Assembly (NCBI GenBank): GCA_963555705.1
Contig: OY743186.1
Coordinates: forward strand, 39,357,241-39,421,240
DNA length: 64,000 bases
Direction of reading: 5' to 3'
Source of the DNA: Ligustrum vulgare
Taxonomy: Eukaryota; Streptophyta; Magnoliopsida; Lamiales; Oleaceae
Part shown: positions 31,881-42,522 of the stretch, one piece after another
How the letters are laid out: each line of letters starts with the position of its first letter
Numbering within the stretch: position 1 is the first letter of the stretch
Position numbers and translations under genes: made by a program
The notes under the pieces: model-generated
What the model saw: the letters and a program-made list of their open reading frames with translations, nothing else
Told to the model about the DNA's origin: nothing
The model's database searches: none

Positions 31881-32334
31881 TTTCACGGGGCGCATTTCCT
31901 CTTAGCACAGAAAGGGGCACCGTGCGGCAGTAGTCTGCTCCGCTAGACTACCTTCCGCCTTTTCTCACTTGCTTCGGGACGAAAGCTGAACTTGATTACA
32001 AATGAAATAGAACTTTACAAGAGAAGACTTGAATTCATTGAAACTAGACTGTTCATTGATTGTTGAAAGCAGTAAGTGCAAATGTAGGTGTCAGGGGGAA
32101 ACACCGGAAAAGTTTTTGAAAGCTTTAAAATCTTATACCCCCTATAATAGACTTCGGGGAAAAAACCTAAGTTACATCAGTAGACGTTAAAAGGGCTGAA
32201 GAATCATAATAAACTTTTACAATTAAAATGGAATTACAATAATTTACATAATATTTACAGACTGCGACTGAAGTTGGGCAAACTGCAGGCCGCGAGTGGG
32301 TCAAGGGGCTAAGTGATAGCTGCGGTCCTTGACA
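31881..32334 (-). repeat. 3' LTR of chromovirus
   Basis: 454 bp, from TTTCACGGGG to GTCCTTGACA in plus orientation. On the minus strand it begins TGTCAAGGACC. Compared with the other LTR I count four single-base differences. The pol frame ends inside it (stop at 32301-32303). Confidence 0.95.
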
Positions 32335-35300
32335 TTCTCCCCCATGTGTTTTGGCAACGTCCTCGGTGCCATCCCTTTATGATATTCTTCAATCAGATGC
32401 TTGAAGGCACTAAGGTCTTTTCCTCTTTCCCAAGTATTCTCCTCACTGTTGCATCCGCTCCACTTTACCAAGTACTCTTGATGATTCTGCTTGGAAGCTC
32501 GTGTGACTCGGTGATCAAGAATAGCTTCAACAACCTTCTTTCCCATTTTCTTCAATTCGAACACTGGTCGTTTCGGCTTGTTTCTGGATGTATCCTCCTT
32601 GTCTGCAAAATATGGCTTAAGAACACCGACATGGAGGACCTTGTGAATTTTGCACCATGACGGGAGATCTACTCTGTAAGCCACCTTCCCGATTCTCTTC
32701 ACAATAGGTACTGGCCCAATGTACTTTGGAACCAATCTAGAGTCTTTCCCTCTGGTGAGCTTGTAGCAATTTCTGTCGGGAAGTTTAACCATAACCAGAT
32801 CTCCCACATTGAACTCGACAAACCGACGCTTCAGATCAGCAGACTTCTTATATCGTTTCTGAGCTTTCTCAAGATAGCTTCGAGCAATTTCAATATTTCG
32901 CTTCCATTCCTGAGAGAAGTTCCTTGCCTGAGGGGACTTGGTACTGAAATTCAGATCAACCGTGTGGGGGAGCAACGGTTGCTGGCCCGTGACAATCTCA
33001 AAAGGACTCTTATTGGTGGAAGAGCTCTTTTAGGCATTGAAGCATATCTGGGCAGCATCCAAGAGTTTCACCCAATTTTTCTGCGACGTAGATATGAAGT
33101 GCCGAAGATATTCCTCCAGCATAGAATTGAACCGCTCCGTCTGTCCATCAGATTGTGGGTGAAAGCTAGAACTCATGCTCAGAGTTGAACCAAAAATTTT
33201 GAACAATTCGGTCCAAAATATGCCAGTAAACCGAGTATCTCGATCGCTGACGATGTTCTTAGGCAGCCCCCAGTATTTGACAATATGCTTGAAGAAGAGG
33301 TGAGCTGTCTCTTCGGCGGAAACATACTTAGGCGCTGCGATGAAAGTTGCATACTTCGATAACCGGTCCACAATCACGATAATGGTGCCAAAATCTGCAA
33401 CTTTTGGCAATCCAATTATGTAATCCATTGATACACTTTCGAATGGCCTAGATGGGACGGAAAGTGGTTCCAGCAAGCCCGCTTTCTTCTGATGATCTGT
33501 CTTATCCTGCTGACAAACAAGACAAGTTTTCACATAAGTGGCGATATCGTCCCGCATCTGCGGCCAATAGAAGGCACGTTGCAAAAGTGCACAAGTGCGT
33601 TCTTCTCCCGGATGTCCAACCCAGAGCGTATCGTGGCATTCCGTTATCAGAGACTTTCTCAAATCCCCACCCTTAGGGACATACACACGGTCCCCCTTTG
33701 TCTTCACCAGACCCTCGTCCAACCAGAATTGACGAGTTTTGCCCCGTTTTATGAGGTCGACCAAATATATTGTAGCCGGGTCCTTCTCCAGAAGTGCCCG
33801 TATTCGGTCCCTTATATCTGTAGTAACTTCGCTCCCTGAAAGAGCCGCCATTGCACATATTGGAGCTAAGTCAGTACGATGGCTGAGAGCATCTGCGACA
33901 TGGTTGTTGGATCCTGGATGATACTCCAACACGAAGTTAAACTCCGAAAGAAGCTCCTGCCAGCGAGCTTGTTTATTTGAAAGTTTCGGCTGGGACATGA
34001 AGTGACTAACCGCGGTATTATCGGTTTTCACAATAAATGGGGACCCCAACAGATAGTGACGCCAAACCCTGAGGCAATGAAGAACCGCCAACAACTCCTT
34101 TTCATGTGCTGAATAACGACGTTCTGAATTATTGAGCTTTCGGCTTTCAAAAGCGACGGGATGTCCTTCCTGTATCAGAACTCCACCAAGCGCAAAGTCT
34201 AAAGCATCTGTCTGAATTTCGAACGGTTTCATCACATCCGGTAAGGCTAACACCGGGTTTGTCCACATAGCCTTCTTTAACTTCCCAAAGGCTGCTTGGC
34301 ATTGTGCAGACCAATCCCAAATCTTTTCCTTCTTCGTTAACTCCGTCAGGGGTAATGCAATTTCTGAGTATCCTTTCACGAACCTTCGATAATAATTACA
34401 TAGCCCAAGAAAGGAGCGTACATCATGTACGTTCTTTGGTGGCTGCCAATCCCTGATGGCCTGAACCTTCTTCAAATCCATGCGAACCTTCCCTTGCTCA
34501 ATAATGTGACCCAAGAAGCTGATATAGGTTTGGGCGAATGAGCATTTTGATGGCTTCGCATACAATTCATTCTCTCGGAGTCGACTGAGGTCCCTTCTGA
34601 CATGGAGCACATGTTCCTCTAATGTCTCACTGTAGATGACGATGTCGTCCAGATATACGACTACAAAATCGTCCAAAAATCCGTGCAACACCTGATTCAT
34701 CATCGTGCAGAAAGTGGCCGGAGCATTTGTCAAGCCAAAAGGCATGACTTTAAATTCAAAAGCTCCATATCTGGTCACCACAGTAGTTTTTGCTTCATCA
34801 CTCTCCTTAATCCGAACTTGCCAATATCCCGATCGAAGATCAATCTTCGTATAATATTTTGCCTTACTTAACCGGTCAAAGCAATCGGCCACCAACGGGA
34901 TAGGATAACTATTTTTCACAGTGATCTTGTTCAGGGCGCGATAATCACAACACATTCTGAGAGACCCATCCGCCTTCTTCTGAAACAACACGGGCGCTCC
35001 GTATGGTGATTTTGCAGGCACAATAATCCCACCTTCCAGCATTTCTCCCAACTGTTTCCTAAGCTCCTCAAGCTCAGGTTGAGACATTCGATAGGGTGCC
35101 CTGGCGGCGGCTTGGCCCCCGGAATAAGCTCAATTTCATGATCAATGGTTCTCCTCGGTGGCAATCGTTTTGGCAACTCCTCCGGCATAATATCCTCAAA
35201 CTCTTGTATAAGCTTTCGAACCGGCTTAGGAATAGGACCAGAAGCCTCTTCAATCTCTTCTAGACGAAGAGTGCACAAAAATGAGGGTTCGTTTCTCTTG

Positions 35301-35665
35301 AAGCCCTTACTGAATTGCATGGCCGAGATACTCTTCTCGCCAACCTTTCCTGCCGAAGTGGGTATGACACACGGTTGAGTGCCCATCATCATTAGGGAAT
35401 CAGAGTGTGGGAACACTGCTGTCTTCGTATCCCGAAGAAATTCCAATCCCAAAATGAGTTTAAAATCATCCATTTGAACTACTGACAGATTAGTCCTTCC
35501 CTCAAAGGGGCCAGCCCTGATTAGCACAGATTTGGCTACTCCTGCAATTGGTTGAGCAGCCGAGTTGATGGCTTTCACTTTTCCATTTCCTTTCTCTAGA
35601 ACCAACCCAAGTCGTCCTACTTTAGTACTTGCAAGGTAGTTATGGGTGGCTCCAGTATCTACCAT
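32301..35665 (-). pseudogene. Chromovirus pol: protease to chromodomain, disrupted
   Basis: Order on the minus strand: aspartic protease (MVDTGATHNYLAS, about 35665), reverse transcriptase (GSLRMCCDYRALNKIT, LRSGYWQVRI, YLDDIVIYSETLEEH near 34650), RNase H (FEIQTDALDFALGGVL, LEYHPGSNNHVADALSHR), integrase with HHCC finger (about 33620-33480) and DDE core (SVSMDYIIGLP, VSDRDTRF, SDGQTERFNSMLEEYL), then a chromodomain (VVEAILDHRV...EYLVKWSGCNSEENTWE, about 32440). Chromodomains direct integration to marked chromatin. Breaks: a one-base frameshift near 35100 between the protease and RT frames, and TAA at 33030-33032 inside integrase. Confidence 0.93.
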
Positions 35666-37130
35666 AGCCCGTATGGGTTCCCATTGATCTTCACATCAAT
35701 GTACATTAACCCTTTTGCTCGAAAAATGAGAGGTTTGGGCTCATCCATTCTTGCCTCTTTCACAGGCACTTTCTCCTTTCCAGTGGTCCGACTTGATATT
35801 GCATTGCATCGATGGGAAAATGCACCAACCACCTCCTCGTCCTCTTCGGAATCGGTTTCGTCATTATTACTAGCAGGAGGAGCATCTTGCTTAGATGTTG
35901 ATACCCCACTGGCTAGTTGGCAATAGGCATTCAACATTCGCTTCTGTGGACATTCTGACACTCTATGAGGTCCTTCGCACAAGAAGCATGACGTCTTAGG
36001 AGCGGCATCAGATCTACCCTCCACCGTCTTTCCTTTACTCCAATTACTTTGGTTATTACCCTGATAGTTTCCTTGACGACCACCTTGATGATAACCCTGA
36101 AAGTTGTTCTGACGAGAACCTTGATAGCCACCTCCTCTCTGGGTGGAATTCCGTTCTCCCCCATTTGAACTCGAGCCAGTCCTGAACTGTTTATTTCGTC
36201 CAGCATTCGCATGACCACCAGTGTGGGGCCGATCCTTCTTAGACTCAGTTTGATAGTCCATCAGGCATTCGGCAGCTCCCATTGCCGTGCTCAAATCCGT
36301 AACCTTCTGCCTTTGGAGTTCATTGCGGGTCCACTGTTTTAAGCCTTCCATGAAGGTGAAGAGCTTGTCATTTTCTGACATATCTCGAATATTTAGCATA
36401 TGTCCAGAAAAGGCTTTCACGTATTCTCTGATGGAGCCCGTATGTTTCAATTCCCGCAACGCCCTACGGGCTTCATATTCCACATTCTCTGGGAAGAACT
36501 GGTTTCGAATTCTTGCTTCAGAAGAGCCCAAGAGTCTATCGTGACCCTGTTGGCCTGAATATCAACATATTTCGACCGCCACCACAACTTTGCATCTCCA
36601 CCCAGATACACGGTAGCTGTAGTCACCTTTCTTGCTTCATCTCTGATGCCAGCAGCAAGAAAGTATTGTTCCATGTCAAACAGGAAGTTTTCAACTTCCT
36701 TGGCATCGCGTGCCCCACCAAAGGTGCCCGGTTCGGGGATTCTGACCCTAGGTGCATACTCTTCTTGTGCGGGAGCTTGCCCATTGCCCACCGCACGTTG
36801 GAGAATTCGTAGCTGAACTCTCATTGTTTCCATCTCTTCCTGCAGACCAGGAATGATCGCAACAGCTTCAGTCATTGCTGTGCAAGCCGCTCGGCTTTCA
36901 TCCAGTTGGATGTGTATATCTCGAATATACGATTCCACCATTTCAACCTTTTCCTCCAGGTTTTCCAAAGCATAGCATAACCTTGTGGTTTGCACATCAA
37001 GCGCATCCACGCGCTGTTTAGTATTCTTCCTAGCATCAGTCACATCGGTGATCTGTGATGCACTCGCATCCAAAGCCTTCGGATCCATTGCTTTCTTATC
37101 GAGGGACGAGAGCCAAGGCTCTGATACCAA
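35659..37130 (-). pseudogene. Chromovirus gag, frameshifted
   Basis: The N-terminal half (37130 down to about 36515) has a heptad-rich coiled coil (LEEKVEMVESYIRDIHIQLD), then a capsid domain (PEPGTFGGARDAKEVENFLF, YLGGDAKLWWRSKY). After a frameshift near 36515 it continues with QFFPENVEYEARRALRELKH, TGSIREYVKAFSGHM, a glycine/glutamine/asparagine-rich stretch and a zinc knuckle CFLCEGPHRVSEC (CX2CX4HX4C). It overlaps the protease frame at 35659-35665 with another frame change. The start at 37130 is chosen for length, and an internal methionine (MDPKALDASASQ, about 37088) is a likelier initiation site. Confidence 0.88.
37118..37129 (-). promoter_or_regulatory. Primer binding site of chromovirus
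   Basis: GCTCTGATACCA is the complement of TGGTATCAGAGC, two bases inside the 5' LTR. It fits initiator methionine tRNA priming. Confidence 0.85.
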
Positions 37131-37131
37131 C

Positions 37132-37585
37132 TTTCACGGGGCGCCTTTCCTCTTAGCACAGAAAGGGGCACCGTGCGGCAGTAGTCTGCTCCGCTAGACT
37201 ACCTTCCTCCTTTTCTCACTTGCTTCGGGACGAAAGCTGAACTTGATTACAAATGAAATAGAACTTTACAAGAGAAGACTTGAATTCATTGAAACTAGAA
37301 TGTTCATTGATTGTTGAAAGCAGTAAGTGCAAATGTAGGTGTCAGGGGGAAACACCGGAAAAGTTTTTGAAAGCTTTAAAATCTTATACCCCCTATAATA
37401 GACTTCGGGGAAAAAACCTAAGTTACATCAGTAGACGTTAAAAGGGCTGAAGAATCATAATAAACTTTTACAATTAAAATGGAATTACAATAATTTACAT
37501 AATATTTACAGACTGCGGCTGAAGTTGGGCAAACTGCAGGCCGCGAGTGGGTCAAGGGGCTAAGTGATAGCTGCGGTCCTTGACA
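37132..37585 (-). repeat. 5' LTR of chromovirus
   Basis: 454 bp, matching 31881-32334 except for four bases by eye. It is followed by CTAAG at 37586-37590, the right copy of the target duplication. Confidence 0.95.
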
Positions 37586-37590
37586 CTAAG

Positions 37591-38265
37591 ACATCCAGTC
37601 GATTGGCAATATGACTTGATTTTATTTTCTTCTTAGATTTGTTTGGTTATTCAATTAAACTATTTTTTGTATTAAGTTAAATCAACGAGATGTTAGAGCG
37701 CTCATATATTTTTCAAGCATCATGTAAGTATCCAACTATCTATAGGGATGACCAAAAAAAAAAAATCTTTCTAACCCGAACCTAATGGGGGCAAAATCGA
37801 TGTTTACCACAAAATCTGGTAAGACCTTGGATCAACACGTTTTAAACCCCTCCCTCTTGAACACGTAGACTTTTTGCGCACTGGGACAAATAATCAGTAT
37901 GCAACTAGGGTCGAGGAGGCTCCCGATTGCACTCCGATACTTAAGTCAGTACTCATTTCAAGTAAATATAAATTGGATACAAAAAATATAAGTGTAAAGA
38001 GAGAAAGGAGAGTGAGATTTATAAATAGAGTTCAAGTAATGAATTACCAACCTCTTATTTGGATACACAAGTGATCTATTTATAGAAGAGGTAGTTATCT
38101 CGGATTGTGACATGTGTTATACTTTACACTTGGTAAGATCATAACCCTTCATGAGGTAAACCATTTTTTGGTCTGTAATCATTACTACATGTCATAGGGT
38201 TAAAGCAACAATTAAATCTCTTTAAATTAAGATGTTATCACATCAAACTGTCTTGTCATATTTTC
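37591..38265. other. No gene recognised
   Basis: The first part is the continuation of the 3' flank of the broken germin-like copy. Further right the sequence looks like diverged repeat DNA. No coding match is seen. Confidence 0.3.
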
Positions 38266-38477
38266 AGGGTAGTCACCCGAGCATATGATTACCTCGGTAT
38301 AGCATCACCCCGTATAAGGTCACCTCGGCATAATATCACCCCAACATAGCATCACTATGGCATAGGGTTATCTCGGCATAGAGTTATCTTGGCATAACAT
38401 CACCGTGGCGTAGAGTTACCTCGACATAGCATCACCCCGACGTAGAATTACCTCGACATAGTATCACCCTGACACAT
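38266..38477. repeat. Degenerate satellite-like array, ~17-18 bp unit
   Basis: About a dozen diverged units alternate between the form ACCTCGGCATAG and the form CATCACCCC(G/A)(A/G)CATAG. The spacing is roughly 17-18 bases, and neighbouring units form a higher order of about 35 bases. No open frame is conserved. It resembles a small local satellite or a repeat array within an old LTR. Confidence 0.75.
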
Positions 38478-38937
38478 AAAGAGTCTAACAAGTTTGGCAT
38501 CCATAGTCCGATTTGTGGGTCATGATTAAGTGACTGGATGTTTTGTGCATTCCCTGGTGGGGCCATATGGATGACGTGTCACGTCCAATTAGGCATGACC
38601 GTAACATACGAGGTGCCCCATACCGATTCTGTCTTGCTTGATTATTTTAAAAAATATATATAATAATAAATAAACAAAAAGTCTTTCACCCATTACCCAA
38701 AAACCCTAATCCAATTTTTCCCCTTCATGATTCCATGCCCTAACACTATCATTATCATTTTCCCTCTACGACTCTCCCGATTCAACAAGGGAAAAAATGG
38801 ACTTGCCCCATGCCGCCCCGCGACGAAGTTCGTAGGGCGCGAGTCGCGAAGCGGGTAAAAGTATAGCAAACCTTTCGTGTTACCCCCACCAAATCAGTCC
38901 TATTGTGATGGAATAACATGATCCAATGCTACTGAAC

Positions 38938-38943
<6 letters not shown>
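38478..38943. other. Possible old retroelement sequence; no gene
   Basis: Includes GACGTGTCACGTCC at 38573 (a palindromic ACGT-core) and a GC-rich patch (38810-38860). No protein match is visible and no LTR border could be fixed. Confidence 0.3.

Positions 38944-39003
<60 letters not shown>
38944..39003. repeat. (AT)n microsatellite
   Basis: About 30 uninterrupted TA units, probably length-polymorphic. Confidence 0.95.
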
Positions 39004-39006
<3 letters not shown>

Positions 39007-39171
39007 AACTCAATTTGATTATTAAAGGAAAAAAATAATAATGAAAAATAGAAAGACCTGCCTAAGCGAAAGAGAGAAATATTATGTAAAAGAACAAATA
39101 CACAAGAATCTATATAATTTTACTATTTCTCTTTAGCTTATATAGAGAAAAGGTAAGAGTGAGAATCTAAT

Positions 39172-39472
39172 AAGGCCTGGGGGCTCTTAAAATTTGGAGA
39201 CTTTTATGCAAAATTTTAAATGAAATATTGATAAAAGAAAATTACTAAGTAAAATCGTTCAAATAATAGTGTAAATCGTCAAAAATTCAAATTAAATTTA
39301 CTCTTCTAATTTTTTAGATGAAAAAATTAACAATTATATTAATTGAGTATTTTTATTAAAAATCTTGAGCTATCTACTAGACTAAACTGTTATACATTAC
39401 AAACTTTTATGGACCTTCACACCTTGGGGTCCTATGCAGTTGCATGGACTGCATAAGGTCAGGACCGACCCT
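39172..39472. mobile_element. MULE-type MITE with 9-bp duplication
   Basis: The flanks GAATCTAAT at 39163-39171 and 39473-39481 are identical, a 9-bp duplication typical of Mutator-like elements. The right end AGGACCGACCCT and the left end AAGGCCTGGGGGC are degenerate relatives of the GGGCCGGCCCTG termini of the element at 28512. It is 301 bp and non-coding. Confidence 0.7.
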
Positions 39473-39695
39473 GAATCTAATGACGAGGAAACTTAACTTC
39501 AATACGAGAGTAGTTGTGTTAATAAAGTTCACTTACCATTCGAGTAATTAAGCTTGTGTTCTGCTAAGTCATTTAAACTAATTATAAATAATAATCTACA
39601 CAATTTTTTAAATCACTTTTTAATTACATACATTTTTCTTTCCACTTTTCAACTACACATTTTACTTATAAAAATACAAATAAATCAATTCTATT

Positions 39696-40023
39696 TAGTG
39701 ATGGCAACGGGACGGGTTCGGGTCGGGTCCCCCGACCCGTGCCCCGCGAGAATTTTTCAATTCCAAACCCGCCCCGCGACCCGCGAATTTCGGGTCGGGC
39801 GGGTTCGGGTCAACCTACTAGCCCCGTTTAATTTTTTTTTTATTTTTTCGGTATTTTTTATTTTTTTCCTTATTAATTTTTATTAATCGGGGTGGGTTCG
39901 GGTCGGGACAACCAAACCCACACCCGCCCCGCGACCCACCCGGGTCGGGGAAAGTCGCCCCATACCCACCCCGCCGACCTGCGGGGCGGGTATCCGACGG
40001 GTCGGGTTTTTTTGCTATCTCTA
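39696..40023. mobile_element. hAT MITE, GC-rich, right TSD split by solo LTR
   Basis: Ends TAGTGATGGCAA and TTGCTATCTCTA are imperfect inverted repeats; the arms carry GGGACGGGTTCGGGTCGGG-type sequence. The left 8-bp duplication ATTCTATT is at 39688-39695. The right copy begins AT at 40024 and is interrupted by the solo LTR; its remainder completes at 41462-41469 once the LTR's own CTAAT duplication is discounted. This fixes the order: hAT first, LTR later. Confidence 0.75.
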
Positions 40024-40025
40024 AT

Positions 40026-41458
40026 TGATAAGTGTTATATTAACGTTTATTTTATACACTTATATCCTTGAATATGCCATAATGTGATTCTATCTAAGTA
40101 TTATTAATGCATTTTATGTTTTATATTGTATAGGATCACAAAAGAAGAGAAAAGAAGGAAAAATGACCAAAATGCGATCAAAATGAAGTTTGGGGACTTA
40201 GGTACAAATATATTTACGGCCGCAAGAAAATGTGTTACGGCCGTAAGAAAATAAAGTTACGGCCGTGAAAGTGTAGTGAAGCAAGTTGAAAATAAGCAGA
40301 AACCACTTTACGGCCGTAAATCAAAATGTTACGGCCGTAACTCCAATTTAAGGAAATATGCAGAAACTCAATTACGGCCGTAAAAGGAATGTTACGGCCG
40401 TAAATCTTCAAGTCAAAAATTTCCTTATTTCAATTCTTTCCATAATTTTGGATTTCTTGCTCCCAAAGCTAGGGTACGAAATTGAGGCTATAAAAAGGGA
40501 GTTTCATGACAAGAAAAAAAGACTTTTATTATTTTTGAGAGAAGCTACACATTGAGGAAAATTGAGAGAAAAATATAGAGCATTCTTGGGAGATTTTCAA
40601 GCCAAAGAACATCAACAACAATGGAATTCATGAAGCAACTTGAAGAATCTACCACAACCATGCTAGGCTAAATTTCATATCTTGTTCAAAGGGGAAGTTG
40701 TGTCAATTCAATTATGTTATTTTATTTTCCTACAAATTAGTAGCGTGAATTTATTCCTTTATTTCAATTGTTGGATTATTATGTTTTGAACGTTCAATTG
40801 AGTTTATTTGATTAATAGTTTAATTTGGCCAATTGGATTATTGATCTTTGAATTCATGATTATGCTATGTTTAGATTCTTGATCCGTAATTGTCATTGAA
40901 TCTTTACTTTAGTAGCAAATAAATCTCGTGCAGGTTTAGTAATAATTGGACTTAGATTGTTTAATTCGAGCTTGTGTAATTAACGATCCAATTCAATCCA
41001 TTCTTCTAAATTTTCATACTAGTCGTGCATTAAATCCTAAGAGCTTGTTTAGGATTGTCCATGGCTAGAATTGGTTCAAAGAGCTTATTTTGAATCAATA
41101 CACATAAGGAAGAATTTAGATAATCAGAGCTTGTTGATTATTTATGATTGATAATTGAATTAGGAATAGAAACGCGTTACAAGGAAAGGTATAACATTAA
41201 TTGAGGGCACAACCGAACCCGAGAACAAGATTTTTTCTCATATTATTTTTCTAGTCATATTTAATTATTTATTTTATGCATAGTTTTCATTCAAGCAATT
41301 TCAAACAACAAACCCCCCATTCCATTCTAATTGATCGAACAACTAAAATTAGTTTCCATTCCTCGTGGGATCGACCCTTACTCTCACTACTACATTATTA
41401 ATTAATATTTAGCGAGTAAGGAATTATTTATTATTTTGGTGCATTGCGACACGCATCA
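40026..41458 (+). mobile_element. Solo LTR, TGATAAGT family
   Basis: A 1433-bp LTR begins TGATAAGTGTTATATTAACG and ends CGACACGCATCA. It is flanked by a perfect CTAAT duplication (40021-40025 and 41459-41463), with no internal region or partner LTR. The start matches the solo LTR at 4941-6300 (minus). CTATAAAAAGGGAG at about 40489 is a strong TATA-box region, so the U3 promoter lies upstream of it, and the palindrome array (40213-40404) sits within U3. Near the end CTCGTGGGATCGACCC is the conserved 3' motif of this family. Confidence 0.85.
40213..40404 (+). repeat. Array of seven TTACGGCCGTAA-type palindromes
   Basis: Five perfect copies of the 12-base palindrome TTACGGCCGTAA and two one-base variants lie in three clusters within 190 bases of the solo LTR U3. 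Spacing within clusters is about 20 bases, or about two helical turns, and between clusters about 40-50. This is far above chance in such AT-rich DNA and looks like an array of protein-binding sites. Confidence 0.85.
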
Positions 41459-42139
41459 CTAATTCTATTCTATTCCTAACAGCCGATCAAAGCCTAACCT
41501 GTCAAATGGGTATCACGTCATTGTTACGTTACGTAGGCACTTTATTTATCAAGTGACCTGTCATTTGTTTCATTTTGTTTTGATTGAAAGAATAAATGAA
41601 CAAAAATGCAAGTTGCACAAAGAATTTGACAAATAATTTGATCAACTTTGCTCCCCTACCCGTCACAGGTAGGGGAGATATACCCATTTGGGGCCTTTTT
41701 TAAAAAGGCCCCAAATCTGATCCCCTACACCCCCCCTCCCCTAATAAACTACCTACCCCAGCTTGTTTGACTTTCTTCTTGATCCCACCAAACTCCCAAA
41801 TATGATCCCTACCCCCCCCCCCCCAACAACCCATTTAATAAACCACCTACTCACACAGTGTTTTGTCTTTAATGTTGCTTTCACTTATACTCCAATTTTT
41901 CTGTCTTTCATTTTGTCGTCAACTATCACTAATCTCCATCTACGGCTCTCTCGCTCTCTCAACTTCTTCTCCAAAATTTACCTCGCCAGGAAATTGCATT
42001 GTCGATAAGGAATTTTTTTTGTAAGTGGTCATTTTATCATTTTTTATTCTTTTTGATGTTTTATTTTTGTGTCGTTGAAATTTTTATGGTATTTATAATT
42101 TTTCTCCTGTATACTTGTTGAATGAAATTTTACGTGGTA

Positions 42140-42460
42140 ATTATATTTTTCTCATTTACTTGTTGAAGCTGGAAAAAAAATAGCAAAATTAAATATTAAT
42201 TTATTTTAATAATTTTATCTTTTCTTTATTGGTATTTATATTTTTCTCATTTACGTGTTGAAGCTTGGAAAAAAATAGCAAAATTAAATATTAATTTATT
42301 TTGATAATTTTATCGTTTCTTTATTGGTATTTATATTTTTCTCATTTACCTGTTGAAGCTTGGAAAAAAATAGAAAAATTAAATATTAATTTATTTTGAT
42401 AATTTCATCGTTTATTTATTGGTATTTATATTTTTCTCATTTACTTGTTGAAGCTGGAAA
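42140..42460 (+). repeat. 95-bp tandem repeat in MULE 5' leader
   Basis: TTTTTCTCATTTAC(T/G/C)TGTTGAAGC recurs at exact 95-base steps (CTCATTTAC at 42151, 42246, 42341 and 42436). Units include GGAAAAAAATAG(C/A)AAAATTAA. They lie between the left TIR and the transposase start and end near a splice acceptor (TTTTCGTAG, 42520), so they occupy a probable 5' leader intron. Confidence 0.9.
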
Positions 42461-42522
42461 AAAATAGAATTTTTTTTTTTTATTTTGATAATGAATTTTG
42501 TTTTTCATTTATTTTCGTAGAA

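Larger units (their letters stand above)
31881..37585 (-). mobile_element. Ty3/Gypsy chromovirus, near-complete
   Basis: A 5705-bp element is flanked by a perfect CTAAG duplication (31876-31880 and 37586-37590). It has two 454-bp LTRs that differ at four positions by my count, a primer site inside the right LTR, gag, protease, reverse transcriptase, RNase H, integrase and a C-terminal chromodomain, all on the minus strand. LTR similarity near 99% marks a recent insertion. The coding region nevertheless contains three frameshifts and one stop. The insertion lies in the 3' flank of the second germin-like copy, whose own 3' region continues after 37590. Confidence 0.95.

Noticed and set aside
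32313..36812. Several plus-strand frames of 60-115 residues across the chromovirus
   Set aside because: They are complements of gag-pol coding sequence with no independent homology.
38266..38477. Possible CRISPR or coding repeat
   Set aside because: Units are diverged and directly adjacent without spacers, and no frame is conserved.
40213..40404. Possible CRISPR-like array of TTACGGCCGTAA
   Set aside because: Repeats are only 12 bases, spacing is irregular and the context is a plant LTR; no cas genes are present.
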